Below are positions 39,770 through 52,150 of a stretch of 64,000 nt of DNA, piece by piece. Made by a program: the position numbers and the translations under genes. The DNA is from Girardinichthys multiradiatus (Eukaryota > Chordata > Actinopteri > Cyprinodontiformes > Goodeidae), in assembly GCF_021462225.1 (NCBI RefSeq), contig NC_061805.1, forward strand, positions 206,001 through 270,000. Reading direction: 5' to 3'. Position 1 is the stretch's first letter; each line of letters opens with the position of its first letter. The notes beneath the pieces were generated by a model that was given only the letters and a program-made list of their open reading frames with translations, was not told where the DNA came from and searched no databases.

Positions 39770-42700
39770 TCAGTCATCATCCCATGTCATCATTGAAAGC
39801 TCTGCTTTCAGAGAGTTCGGCAGGTCGTAGTAGATTCTGTTTACATCAAATGCTTTTCTGTAAAGTTTGAAGTCCTGTAGTGCAAACTCATCATGTTGGC
39901 CTGTCCACACTGTGAGAGTGTATCTGTGAAGGAAAGACAGGTTGTGTGTTTATGGCTGAGTAACATATAGCTTTGTAACATCAGGCTCGCAGGAGTTTTG
40001 ATGGCATGCAGAGGATCAGTTACTGATCCATGTTCTCTGCAAGGAAATACGAGGAGGTTCCCATTTCATCACAGAGATGGAGGAGTTGGTCAGAGGAACT
40101 TCAGCCAATCCAATTTTCTCCATCTAACTCATCAGTGCTGATATCCTCTTGCAGCAGTCCTGCCTCTAAATTCAGACATACTATACAACTAAAATAGCAG
40201 GAGGGCCACTACCTCCATCATCTGAACACTTTGGGGTTTGAGCATTTTAAATCAACCGACACAAATATTTTCTTTGATTTTTGTTTAACATTTAATTAAC
40301 ACTAATGCTTTTTGTTTTTTAACTACTACTACTACTGAAATCATCTGCTGAACAGAAAAGGTCAATCCAATTTAGGTACCAATATTAAACACACTTTAAA
40401 TGGCTCAGTCGAGCTGGGTCTGTACATCTTGGTAGAACAATTGCTCTCCTTGTGCTTGTGGTAGGCATGGCAATTTGCTTAACCTTTCCTTAACTTGTTG
40501 TCCTTTTCCACCTAAAAGTGTTTCTACCACAGCTTCCATGAACGTTTTGATAATTTCCCAGTCAGTAAAAGGCTTTTTGTGTTTTCCTAAAATCCACTGT
40601 ACTCACATTGAACACTCATATGCTCACTGTAAGAGACTGTGTTATCAACTGTGTAGATCGCTCATACTGTCCTTCAGTTCATTTATTCTACTTGTCCTAC
40701 TGTCAGACCCAGGCGGATAGCTTTGGTTGAAGTTCTTATGTTTGGTTTCATAATATCTCTTTAGATTCCCACTCTTTATAAGTCCAACTTATTCAAATCA
40801 TAAGGCAGACTGGCCTTACACTCTACGGAAGTTAAAAGGAAAGCATATGCTTCTGTCTACCGTAACTTCATAACTAAACAGCTATTAACAGTAACAATAG
40901 TAGCAAGCTGCTACGCTGACAGCTGGAGGCGGAGCTTCAGCCTGTAGCTCCAGCCGTCGGAGGGTCAATGGAAACACAACAGGTACCGTACCGAGCAGAG
41001 CGAAACCGAGTGTAGCGGAGCCGTGCCACCTAAAACGAGCCAGCGTTTCAAGGACCCCGCATTGTTTCTTCTTAAGTGTTGTTTTCTGGCGGTTGGCATT
41101 CAACGATATGGTGCATTACTGCCACCAGCTGGCTTGGAGTGTGGACCAGAATGTTATCGAATCACATAGCTGCCTGTCACGCCTGTTGAAAAGTCAGACG
41201 CAGCAGCCAGCAGAAATAACATGTCTCTATCTACATAGTACATGAGAAATTGCTTTGGGGTCTGGATAAAGCGCCCTCTGGGTTCAGATTTAGGCCGGAG
41301 TCCAGGGTTTGGGGACCCCTGCTGTACAGTGTCTCACAAGACCCTGCAAGAAACATCTGTACCGGCTAAACTAGTCATCAACCAGGTAAAAAACCCACCG
41401 TGTTGGCATATGTGTGTAAACAGATGTGTGCCTCACTGCGCTCGCAGTCACCTGTCTGATTGTTGCAGCAGCCATGACAGCTGGGAGAAGGACTCTGATA
41501 GCAGAGCAGCACGAACTGGGAAGGTGACCGGATGTTTAAGGTCTCTACACTTCTCCTCCATCATATGCACCATGTCCCAGCTGTAACCTGAAAAATCCCA
41601 GCAGAAACACCACCACGAGAAAACAGTGATACCGTCTTACAACTTACAGACAGCTAGTTATTTTTCTAACATCTTATCAACCTTCTCAAAGTACACTTGG
41701 CTTATCTTTCAGTGTTATCCCTATGTTTCTGAGCCTGGTTCTGCTGGAGCTCTCTTTCTTTTTGCATTGTTTGATAACTACGATCAAAATGGTATGTATG
41801 TAATTAACTTTTATATTTTTGTAAAGTGTCTTGAGATATTTCTTATGAATTGCCGTTAAATAAATAAACTGAATTGGATTGAAAACTTGAATGTACATTA
41901 AGCACCTTAATGAACCAACAATTCCAAGGATTTTCTACTTAACTAAAAAAGTATTTTTCTTCAATATCAACATGGCTTTTCAAATCATGTTTACCTGCAG
42001 TTCACGTTTCCACATATTCTGATTTTTAGCATTTATAAATGAAATGAGATACAGTGGCTTGTAAAGTGTTCATACCCCTTGAACTTTTCCACAAACATAA
42101 ATATATCTTTTTGGGATTTTATGTGAGACCCCAACACAAAGTGACAATTGTTAAGTGGAATGAAAATTATACATGATTTCTTTTTTTTTTTTACAAATAA
42201 AAAATGTTAAAGTGTTGTGTGCAAAAGTATTCAGTCCCACTGAGTCAATACTCTGTGGAACCATTCTTCTTTGCAAAATAGTTCAAGCTCAGTCAGATTA
42301 TATGGAGAGTGTTTGTGAACAGCAGTTTTCAGATCTTGCCACAGATTGTCAGATGGATTTAGGTCTGGACTTTGACTGGGCCATTCTAACACATGAATAT
42401 GTTTTGTTTTAAACCATTCTATTGCAGCTCTGGCTTTATGTTTAGGGTTCTTGTCCTGCTGGAAGGTGAACTGCAAACTGGACTTCTTATGGTCTCAGGG
42501 ACCAGGGTTTGGTCCCCCACCTGAGCTGTAGATCTCTGCAGTTCATCCAGAGTTACCATGGGCCTCTTGGCTGCATCTCTGATCAGTGCTCTCCTTGTTC
42601 GGCTTGTAAGTTTAGATGGACGGCCTTCTCTTGGGAGGTTTACAGTTGGGCCAAACTCTTTCCATTTCCAGATGATGGATTGAACAGTACTATGTGAGAT

Positions 42701-45700
42701 GTTCAAAGATTGGGAAATTTTTTTAGGCCTGCTTTAAACTTCTCCAAAACTTTATCTGGGACCTGTCTGGTGTATTCCTTGGACTTCATGATGCTGTTTG
42801 CTCCAATATTCTCTTAACCAACCTCTGAGACCGTCACAGAGCAGCTGTATTTGTACTGAGATTAGATTACACACAGGTGGACTCTATTTAGTCATTAGCA
42901 ATCATCAGGCAACTTCTGAAGGCAATTGGTTGCACTCAGAGTATAGGGGGCTGAATACTTTTGCACACCGCACTTTTTAGTTTTTTATTTGTAAAAAATG
43001 TTTTAAATCATGTATAATTTTTGTTCCCCTTCACAACTGTATATCACTTTGTGTTGGTCTTTCACATAAAATTCCAATAAAATATATTTATGTTTGTGGT
43101 TGTAATGTGAAAATATGTGGAAAGGTTCAAGAGGTATGAATACTTTTACAAGCCACTGTATATAATCTGGAAATGCTCAATTTACATATTTCCATATTTT
43201 TACAGATTTTAACAATAATGCAAATAGAAATAAACAAAGTATCCGGATAAACAAAAGGACTCAAGTAACGGCTCATTCTTTGTACCTTTCTGTGGCACCA
43301 AGGTAACGTTTGAGCGTCGTCTCTTCATCAGACTACACTCAGTGTTGACAAAGTGTCACTGTAGGTATCTTATGAACACAGCCTCAGCTGATTGAAGCTT
43401 ATAAAAAGCAAAATGTACCTAAAATGCAACTTGGTGTACGACGTCATGAATTTTAAACCAATGTACTCAAACAGAGGGCCATATTTGGATTTTGTAGAAT
43501 GGATGTTTTTTTTTAGGTATTATGGTAGGCAGAGCTGAGGTAAACTAACTTTGATTTGCTTCTAACTGGGTTTTATTTACACAAACTGGTTTCTGAAAAT
43601 GTAGAAGAATTTTTCTGTGATTTTTTGTGACGTCTGTTAGGGCTGGGGATGGGGGGTATTCTAGTAATGGGTATAAAACACTTTGAGTGGTAGCTGAACT
43701 TTAGAGTGTCATTTTAAAGCCTGATGGTTTTGGTCTTGCACTCCTCTGTTGCAACAGTCAATAAATTTTAAGCTTACTATAACCAACTGGTTGCCTCGCA
43801 AGATTATTTAAAGGTTTAATTTCCACCACAGAACAATGAGCATTTGGTTGAACAGGATCTTAAATAAACTACTCTAGCCATATCTGGGGTAAATACCAAG
43901 ACATTCAGGGAATAATATATATGGAAAATGCACTAATGATATGGTCATTCTAATGCTGCTCTATGATTAATATTTTGATACTGCTCCACAGTTTGCATTT
44001 ATCTGATGATCAGAATGACTAATGTCATCTTTCCTTCAGAAGTATAAATGTGTCCATGTAAACACAGACGTAGGTGTTTTACTGATTTCACCTGAGTTAG
44101 TTGTTCCAGCGGTCCATCCTGTAGTCCAACCAAGAGACAGTACAGTCTGAGCAGGAAGAGCTGTGACAACAGAGAGGAAAGCCTGAGCGTCCACAGGTCT
44201 GTTCTGCCCCCCAGGTCCAGTAAGGATGTCTGCATTGATCCACACTGGACGGCCTGGCTCAGCCAGCATGGCCTCCAGCAGAGCCAGGGATGGAGACACA
44301 GCCTCCAGGCTGAATTGAAACAAACCACAGGTTCAGCATCACACACACATGCAACAGTACTGAATAATAATGAATCACAGTTGCACAGCTCTCACCTCTT
44401 AAAGTCTAGCTTTATTCCCTTGTTGTTCGTCTTCACCTTTTCTAGCCACTTTTTCAGTGTGATGTCACTATCTGTGTCAGGGGGATGTGCCATGATTGGC
44501 TCTTTGGGATCATGACCTCTAATGGTTACGTCAGCTTCAATCATATGACAGGGACCTGAGGATACAATTACAACCCAGATTTTCAGGTTTCACTTTTACC
44601 AACGATTGTGGGTTACAGGCAATAGCCAAGTTTCCCTACAAACCTGTGAGATTACTGAGGTCATGTTAAGAGACTCCATGCATGTCTTGATGACTTAAAA
44701 CCCAGGTGACTTTAACCTTTTGTTATTAAAGTTTGGCAGGAAAGAGGATGTTGTCTTTGAACTACAGCATCTCAAGAACAAACTTCCCAAGTTAGTCACA
44801 CATGTCATTTTTCCACTGGCTCTGTCTCTCAGCCTCTCAGCTCACTTTGTGAGAGCCTCCATTACTGTTTTTTTTCATATCAGTACCTACTGGTTTAGGG
44901 CATAAACACACTGCTGTTCACTGATTGGCCATGGGACCAGGAGAAATGAGAAGGTTTTCGATGAGGCAGTACAGGGAAAAGTTGACTTTGCAGCAATCCC
45001 TCATACTGAGCATGCAGGTGGTGACAGTTGGAAGGAAAACTCTCCTTTAACAACAGTAAGTTTATACAGCAGAACCAGAACCAGGCTCAGTGTGAGCGGC
45101 CATCTGCCACGACCGACTGGGGGTTTGAGAGAACAGAGCAGAGACACAAAGAGAACAAAGAAGCACTGATCCAGGAGTACTTTCTATGGGAAGGAAAAGT
45201 AAAGAGCTAAATGTTTTGGCTCCTTTAGTGGCTTCATCTAGAAGAGAAACAGAGCTAAGTAGAAAAGCTCTGAGCCAGATTTCAGGTCTACAGAAGGAAG
45301 AGAGAACATACAGTTAGTCATAGTAAAAGCTCAGCCAGTAGCTACGTCTAGGAGAGAGACAGGGTTAAACGCTGAAAGACAGGGCAAAGTGCATCATTTA
45401 TAGAAGGAGATCATCGGCAGCTGTAGCTCAGCCGATGATCTCCTCCAGCTTTTGAAAGTCAAGGTTGCGTCTCGATAGAAATTTATCCGGGTGATTTCAC
45501 TTTCCCAGGGCTTCCTGTCGTCCTACTCTGGAGAAGGTCTTTTCAGCTTTCCCCGGGATTTGTTTAAGGGGCAGGCTGTGTGCAGTGACGCTTGGCACCA
45601 GCAGCTTCAGTAAGGTTACTACACAAACTAATCATTTTTATACCATTAATTTATCACAAAAAGTAGTTTTATTTTTAAGCGAGAAAGTAGACCTTTAAAC

Positions 45701-48700
45701 TTAATCTGTGCAGTCAGTTCACCCACAAGGAGACTACTTTGAAATGTTTTTTGGAGTAATCGGATCAGCAGAGCTCCACTTCCAGCCTGGTTTGGCTGCT
45801 ATGCTAAGCTAACCGCCCTAGCTGCTTATCTCATCCCGGCACTCTGGGATTTCCCGCTACCTCTTATCTGTTTGTAGCGACAGAAAGTGAATATAAAGCG
45901 TTTACTAGGTATGTAGTGAATAACCGCAGGTACCAGAAAAGAAAGTGGAATATTTTTCACTGGAAATGTGTGACATTTTAGGTCACTGTTGGCATTAATT
46001 ATAAACCGTTTCACCACAGTTCTGTAAGACGAATGTTTAATGCAGTGCTGATGATCAGAGCACTTTAAATCTTACTTGTACATTCGACTCTTTTCAAAAA
46101 TTCACTGTTTACATCATACTATGTAGTACATATTTTCAGTTGTACATATCATGCCTTCTGCAGTGTATATTTCACTTCATCTATCATCTCTATTTTAAGA
46201 GAAAACCTTCTTACATGCCTTATTTCTTTGTTTTTTTGCTTATCATACTGTGGTATATGGAAGCCTAGCGCAAGCCCCCTCAATTTAGTTGTACCCCCCA
46301 GTACTATGACAATAAAGACTATTCACTACTCTATTCTATATAAACCTAAATTAGTGGAGTAATAACCCATATATTTATTTATCTAATATTTTTAATTTAC
46401 CAAAGTTTTAGCTCTGCAGGAGGAGCGACCACAGTTTGGATGCAGAAGCTCAGATTTTCTTCATGTCCTGCCATCCTCTACTCCACCCTCTACGCATCTT
46501 CTAATTTTATAAAAATAAATTCTGAGCAAATAATTATAAATTATTAATAATAAATGCTAATGGTTATACAGTCAAGGTATCAATTCCCTGTACATCTGGA
46601 CAGATTTCTTATTCAAATGAATAAATGGTAAATGGCTTGTATTTGTATAGCGCTTTATCAAGTCCCCAGAGACCCCAAACGCTTCACACTACGTCATCCA
46701 CACATTCACACACTGGCAGTGGTGAGCTACATTGTAGCCACAGCTGCCCTGGGGCACACTGACAGAAGTAAGGGCTGCCATATACAGGTCCTTCTCAAAA
46801 TATTAGCATATTGTGATAAAGTTCATTATTTTCCATAATGTCATGATGAAAATTTAACATTCATATATTTTAGATTCATTGCACACTAACTGAAATATTT
46901 CAGGTCTTTCATTGCACTCAATACTTGGTCGGGAATCCTTTGGCAGAAATGACTGCTTCAATGTGGCGTGGCATGGAGGCAATCAGCCTGTGGCACTGCT
47001 GAGGTCTTATGGAGGCCCAGGATGCTTCGATAGCGGCCTTTAGCTCATCCAGAGTGTTGAGTCTTGAGTCTCTTTTCATGCTGAAAAATGAAATCTTCAT
47101 CTCCATAAAGCTTTTCAGCAGATGGAAGCATGAAGTGCTCCAAAATCTCCTGATAGCTAGCTGCATTGACCCTGCCCTTGATAAAACACAGTGGACCAAC
47201 ACCAGCAGCTGACACGGCACCCCAGACCATCACTGACTGTGGGTACTTGACACTGGACTTCTGGCATTTTGGCATTTCCTTCTCCCCAGTCTTCCTCCAG
47301 ACTCTGGCACCTTGATTTCCGAATGACATGCAGAATTTGCTTTCATCTGAAAAAAGTACTTTGGACCACTGAGCAACAGTCCAGTGCTGCTTCTCTGTAG
47401 CCCAGGTCAGGCGCTTCTGCCGCTGTTTCTGGTTCAAAAGTGGCTTGACCTGGGGAATGTGGCACCTGTAGCCCATTTTCCTGCACACGCCTGTGCACGG
47501 TGGCTCTGGATGTTTCTACTCCAGACTCAGTCCACTGCTTCCGCAGGTCCCCCAAGGTCTGGAATCAGCCCTTCTCCACAATCTTCCTCAGGGTCTGGTC
47601 ACCTCTTCTCGTTGTGCAGCGTTTTCTGCCACACTTTTTCCTTCCCACAGACTTCCCACTGAGGTGCCTTGATACAGCACTCTGGGAACAGCCTATTCAT
47701 TCAGAAATGTCTTTCTGTGTCTTACCCTCTTGCTTGAGGGTGTCAATAGTGGCCTTCTGGACAGCAGTCAGGTCGGCAGTCTTACCCATGATTGGGGTTT
47801 TGAGTGATGAACCAGGCTGGGAGTTTTAAAGGCCTCAGGAATCTTTTGCAGGTGTTTAGAGTTAACTCGTTGATTCAGATGATTAGGTTCATAGCTCGTT
47901 TAGAGACCCTTTTAATGATATGCTAATTTTGTGAGGTAGGAATTTTGGGTTTTCATGAGCTGTATGCCAAAATCATCCGTATTAAGACAATAAAAGACCT
48001 GAAATATTTCAGTTAGTGTGCAATGAATCTAAAATATATGAATGTTAAATTTTCATCATGACATTATGGAAAATAATGAACTTTATCACAATATGCTAAT
48101 ATTTTGAGAAGGACCTGTACAGGCGCCACAGAGCCCTCTGACCACTATCAGTAGGCAAGGCAGGTGAAGTGTCTTCCGCAAGAACACAACGACTGAGTCA
48201 GACATTGTGTGAGCTCAAACCGGCAACCCACCGGTTACAAGACGAACCCCTGCCACCATCGCCTCAGTCACCCCTAAATAAAATCTTTACTGATGACATG
48301 TTCTGTAGTTATCTGAAACGAGTTCATTTACAAGAGAACACAGCTGTAAAGCATCTCTGGCCAGATGCAGGTTGGTAAAAAATAAAATTAATCAACTGTG
48401 TAACTCTAAAGCTGTGGGTTATCTATTAGTTATCAGTTGAAACAAAAACAAATTATTAGCTAATAGTTTTTTAACGGAGTAAAGGAGTAATGCCATCTGC
48501 TGGAATGAAGGTGTACTGCAGTTTTCTTCAAAACTTCCTCAATCATCATTAGGCTGATTTAAATAATGGTCCGGGGCCTCTCTAGACAATGGAAATTTAT
48601 ATTTGAGATTCCTTAAAGTAGATGCCCTTTGCAGCGATGACTGAAATAATTACATTTGGTTGTCTCTCATTGCACCTCTGGGAAGATCTTTCAAGGGTTT

Positions 48701-50488
48701 TGGAAAACCATTTTAGATGACCACCTCATTGAATCCCAGGGAGAGAATGCTAAGCGAACAAAGCAGTAATCAAAGCACAGGGTGGCTATTTTGAAGAATC
48801 TAAAATATAAAAATGTTTTAGAGTTATTTCACACTTTCTGTTTACTACATAATTAGTTCCATGTGTCTTCATTCATAGTTTTGTTGCCTTTGGTGAGAAT
48901 CTAAAATGTAAATAGTCATGAAAATAAAGAGACCCATTAAGTGAGAAAGTGTATTTAAAACCTTCAACCGGTAGACTGTGTGTGTGTATATATATATACA
49001 CACACACAGTCATATTCAATAAATTAGAATATGCATTCCGATGAGGCTCAATTGTCAGATTTAAAGTGTCTTTTGAAAGTAACAACCTTTAACCAGGTAT
49101 TAAACATACTTTTCATGAAGACCACATTTCTCTATTAGAATATGTTTTTCATTGATCTGATTTAATATTCTAATATTGTGTTTATTCAGTCATAATAATT
49201 AACAGCAAAAAAGGCTTTAAAACATGAGTATGTGTATACTTCATCTTTATATGGTTTCACTTAGTGAATTGATTTATTGAAATAAACTTTTCAATAATAT
49301 TCTAAATGTATTCAATATTTTCTCACAACATCCGGACTGGGTGAGGTTGAGGCTGTTTGTTATTAGTAATGAAATGATTCTACCTCAACACTGTATATTA
49401 GCGCTGCTGATTTCCCGTCACATTTAGTTGTCTTGGGATAGTGTTGAGTGTGGATTAACAATCTATTTGAGCTTTTCTTTTCCTTTGGAATCAGAAAGAA
49501 GGAGGGGAACATGTTTATCGGAACCTGTATAAACTTACTGTTGCTTTCATCAGTCACCAGCTTTATCTTATTCTGTCTGGTGTTCCTCTAGTGTTGAGGA
49601 TTCTGCAATCTCACCTCGGTTGCCGGGTTCGATTTCCAGCTAGGGATTTTAGTTTTATAAGTCTATTTTAGGGAAGAAAGTTATAATCTCATGGAGGCTT
49701 TACCTGGTTAAATAAAGATCGTTATTATAAGCATTAGTATCATGAGTAAATTCACATCACAACCCTCACCCAAATTGTTTTCACTTTTCCTTTTGATTCA
49801 GTATCTTGGACACAGATCAAGATCATATTGAGACCATATTCAGAATTTATTGGCATCACAAACCATATTCATTTATATATTGAATTGAAAGCTTATGCCT
49901 CGGCTCATGAGTCGAGCAACTGGATGGAAAGTCTCAGTCCTCCAAGAGGTTTCATCTCGCCATCACTAGTGCTAAATAAACAGGACAATATTTAGATAAG
50001 AAAAGAAATTCATAGATTAACTGACCTCTCCGTTTTAAGGTCATAATATAAGCATAGTAGGTGTCGCAAGGCGTACGTCAGTTTCATAACCATCTTGTGG
50101 GGAACACAGCTCCTCCACGTGGTCCGGCGGACCAGTATCAAAAACAAAGCCATAAAGTAAAGATCCTACACGTTCGTGCTGCTTTCAAATATTTATAGCG
50201 AACAAATATTGTTTATGGGATGTCTCATAACTTCATTGGTTTCATTCTAGGTGCTTCCTATAAGAAGATTAGGCGAACATGACAGGTCAAAGAAAAAATG
50301 ATCATGCTGATATGATGCAGTATGATTTGGGTCAATCTGTGAACTGAGCATACTGTCTATGACGTACCGCTAAGAGCTTGCGCGAGCGCGTCCCTGCTGT
50401 TGACCCCGTGCGACCACTCGATCAGTGATGCGTCACTTCCTGTCAGCAGCCCCCGGCAACTGAAGTACTGCAGTGTTCTGTCGCTCAT
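39770..50488 (-). CDS. fam151b: FAM151B (DUF2181 family protein)
   Basis: Five minus-strand exons in phase: 50368-50488 (start), 44396-44555, 44092-44309, 41452-41587, 39770-39923 (stop at 39770-39772); 262 codons, against 276 in human by memory. Start [19 protein letters not shown], then [18 protein letters not shown]. Exon 2 has [20 protein letters not shown], a phosphodiesterase-like (GDPD/PLC-type) motif. Later motifs: [15 protein letters not shown] across the exon 2/3 junction, [51 protein letters not shown]. The protein is needed for photoreceptor survival in mice, but its biochemistry is unclear. Intron 1 is 5.8 kb and full of mobile elements. A minus-strand AATAAA at 39563-39568 is a candidate poly(A) signal. 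It is convergent with ankrd34b, as in human. Confidence 0.95.
40895..41340. repeat. GC-richer DNA-element-like repeat in fam151b intron
   Basis: Sequence such as ACAGGTACCGTACCGAGCAG, then GTAGCGGAGCCGTGCCACCT, and TTTGGGGACCCCTGCTGTAC at 41311-41330 looks like ends of non-autonomous hAT-type DNA transposons. No boundary pair was proved. Confidence 0.35.
41690..41885 (+). mobile_element. 3' tail of an L2-like LINE
   Basis: CTGAGCCTGGTTCTGCTGGA, then GTAAAGTGTCTTGAGATAT and a terminal AAATAAATAAACTGAATTGG: the standard 3' tail of teleost L2-like elements. No coding part remains. It is immediately upstream (minus sense) of fam151b exon 4. Confidence 0.7.
42052..43158 (-). mobile_element. Tc1-like transposon, internally deleted, with TA duplication
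   Basis: Terminal repeats CAGTGGCTTGTAAAGTGTTC (left) and its reverse, ending AAGCCACTG, are flanked by TA on both sides. Minus-strand coding remnants: 42706-42419 has [20 protein letters not shown] (DNA-binding part, GRPSKLT) and 42476-42231 has [16 protein letters not shown] and [15 protein letters not shown]. The middle, with the first catalytic acid, is missing, and the third acid position reads SDN instead of IEN. Non-autonomous. In a fam151b intron, same strand as the gene. Confidence 0.88.
43159..44091. other. fam151b intron, no gene seen
   Basis: AT-rich intron sequence without recognised coding or mobile features. Confidence 0.4.
45405..45444. repeat. Perfect 14-bp inverted repeat (hairpin)
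   Basis: AGGAGATCATCGGC at 45405-45418 and its exact reverse complement at 45431-45444, with a 12-base loop that holds a further AGCT/AGCT pair. In fam151b intron 1. Function unknown. Confidence 0.85.
46627..48272 (-). mobile_element. tRNA-derived SINE, split by a Tc1 insertion
   Basis: Two parts, 48118-48272 and 46627-46784, form one element on the minus strand. The head reads GGTGACTGAGGCGATGGTGG and holds GGTTGCCGGTTTGAGCTC (degenerate box B); the body has GAAGACACTTCACCTGCCTT and CCCCAGGGCAGCTGTGGCTA; the end is TAAAGCGCTATACAAATACA. This is a common teleost SINE family, different from the one at 28455. The two parts are separated exactly by the Tc1-like element and its TA duplication. 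Confidence 0.85.
46785..48117 (-). mobile_element. Tc1-like transposon (1,333 bp) with long perfect TIRs
   Basis: Starts CAGGTCCTTCTCAAAATATT and ends with its reverse complement; the terminal inverted repeats match without error over about 125 bp and are flanked by TA. The transposase is read on the minus strand from 47789 ([20 protein letters not shown]) to 46918. It is broken by in-frame TGA codons near 47697 and 47565 and by a deletion at about 47090 that removes the second and third catalytic acids ([10 protein letters not shown] is followed at once by [14 protein letters not shown]). The first acid (LFSDESKF) remains. A second copy starts at 63743. Confidence 0.93.
48580..48900 (-). mobile_element. 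Tc1-derived fragment
   Basis: AAAGTAGATGCCCTTTGCAG and the later CAAAGCACAGGGTGGCTATT with TTTTAGAGTTATTTCACACT match the style of a Tc1-like terminal region carrying a short coding trace on the minus strand. No usable frame. Confidence 0.45.
48974..49011. repeat. Perfect 38-bp palindrome of GT/TA/CA repeats
   Basis: GACTGTGTGTGTGTATATA followed at once by its exact reverse complement, without a spacer. A MITE-like sequence (AATAAATTAGAATATGCATT) begins directly right of it, so it may be the junction of a DNA element. Confidence 0.9.
49574..49648 (+). pseudogene. tRNA-Glu-like pseudogene or SINE head
   Basis: CTGGTGTTCCTCTAGTGTTG (box A region), TCTGCAATCTCACCT (anticodon region, CTC in the expected place) and GGGTTCGATTTCCAGCTAGG (box B and T arm) follow tRNA-Glu order. 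The acceptor stem and anticodon stem pair poorly, so it is not a functional tRNA. Confidence 0.5.
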
Positions 50489-50870
50489 GGTTCCTGCAGA
50501 TATAATCAGATTCACGGAGTAGAAGCAGTCACTGCAGTAGTCACTGCGCGGTTAAGATGTGACTGGAGTCTATGATGATTACCTGTTGAAGCGCACCTGG
50601 AGCTCTCAGCTCTTTCACCGTCTACATTCTGCAGCACATAAATTGTTACCCAGGCGGTTAACACCAAAGAAATACAGAGAAAAGAAAAGAAAACTGAAAC
50701 AACAGTCTTCCAGGACACCATCCAATATGAAGACATTAAAAGAAGGAAAAGACACTTTCTTCTTTGCGGCTGTGTGCGCCACGCTAGGTGTAACACCGCC
50801 ACCTGCTGTTTTATTTTGGTTAGATCACATACTGCCTTTTGCTAGAATTTTAACCATGCACATAATCTGA
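50489..50870 (+). other. fam151b upstream region with a divergent open frame
   Basis: Just right of the fam151b start codon. An open frame of 103 codons at 50559-50870 runs away from fam151b; it contains basic RRLTPKKYREKKRKLKQQ and no recognised domain. It may be part of a divergent transcript from a shared promoter, or chance. GCGCGAGCGCG at 50380-50390, inside fam151b exon 1, shows local CpG density. Confidence 0.25.
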
Positions 50871-51095
50871 ATGATTGCCATTCAATCTATCTGAAATACC
50901 ATAACAGTCAGCCTAACTCTCTGTCTCTGCATATATGGCACAGCTCTCTTTTTTTTTCTTTCATAAAAAGCTCTTATAGTAATTTCTCCTGACCACTTCT
51001 TTTAGTTAAGCTGTGATGTGATGGGCCACTGCAGGACAAAATGATCAACCCTCCTCATTCTTTCTGCCTTTGCTCTAAGTTTAATAATCTTTACT

Positions 51096-52150
51096 TACAG
51101 GTACATCTAAAAATAGGATAAAAGAAAAAAGATCAACATTTTTGTCACTCATTTCAGAATATAAAACTCATATACACATTACAGAGTATATTTAAAGCCT
51201 TTATTTCTTGTAATGTTGTATAGCTTACAGATAGTTAAAAAAGTTCAGTGTCTCAGAAAATTGAAATGTTGTAAAATGTAAAATATTGGAAACTCATGCA
51301 GTTAATTCACTCAAAACACCTACAATAGTTTCCTGAACCTCTAAATGGTCTCTCAGTCTGGGTCAGTAGGCTACACAATCATAGGGAAGACTGCTGACTG
51401 CACAGATGTCCAGAAAACAGTCATTGACACCCTCCACAAGGAGCGTAAGACACAAAAGGACATACCAGTGGTGAGGAGATAAAGAACTGGACTGTACGTT
51501 AGTGGTCCAAAGTCCTCTTTTCAGATGAAAGAAAAGATTATATTTTATTTGGAAATCAAAGTGCCAGAGTTTGGAGAAAGAGTGAAAAGGAACAGAATCC
51601 AGTGCGATGTCCGCACCGCACTCAGTGAATGTTGGTTTGCCATGTCATCTGCTAGTGTTGGTCCACAGTGGTTTCTGAAGCCCACAGTCAACATAATCAT
51701 CTACCACTACATTTTCAAACACTTAATGCTGCCTTCTGCTGACAAGCTTTCTGGAGATGTTGTTTTCATTTTCCTGCCGACTTGGTTCTGGCCCAAATTG
51801 CCCAATGGACTGGTTCAGTGACTGTGGTATTACTGTGCTTGATTGGCCAGCAAACTGGCTTTACCTGAACCCTATAGAGAATATAGTACTGTAAAAAGGA
51901 AGGTGAGGTCCACAGGCTGATAGCCTTCATGCCACACTGCACTGATGCAGTAAGTCATGCAAAAGGAGCCCCAACCAAATATTAAGTGCGTTGAAATAAA
52001 TATACTTTTCAGCTTGAAAATTCCCTTTTTATTGATCTTATGTAATATTCTCATTTTCTGAGACACTGAATTTTGGGTTTTCATTATATGTGTTGCCATA
52101 ATAATCAAAATTACATGAAATAAAGGCTTGAAATATTTAACTCTCAGTGT
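51096..52150 (+). mobile_element. Tc1-like transposon, strongly degenerate
   Basis: Coding traces in order on the plus strand: the region after GTCCTCTTTTCAGATGAAAG (the first catalytic motif FSDE), GGAAATCAAAGTGCCAGAGT, TGTTGGTCCACAGTGGTTTC, and CATTTTCCTGCCGACTTGGT where the second motif should be. AAACTGGCTTTACCTGAACC marks the third motif area. Terminal-like sequences lie at about 51096 and 52150. Many stops; dead. Confidence 0.7.

Noticed and set aside
41242..41586. 114-codon plus-strand frame
   Set aside because: It is the antisense shadow of fam151b exon 4 (41452-41587), which fits the known protein and splice sites on the minus strand.
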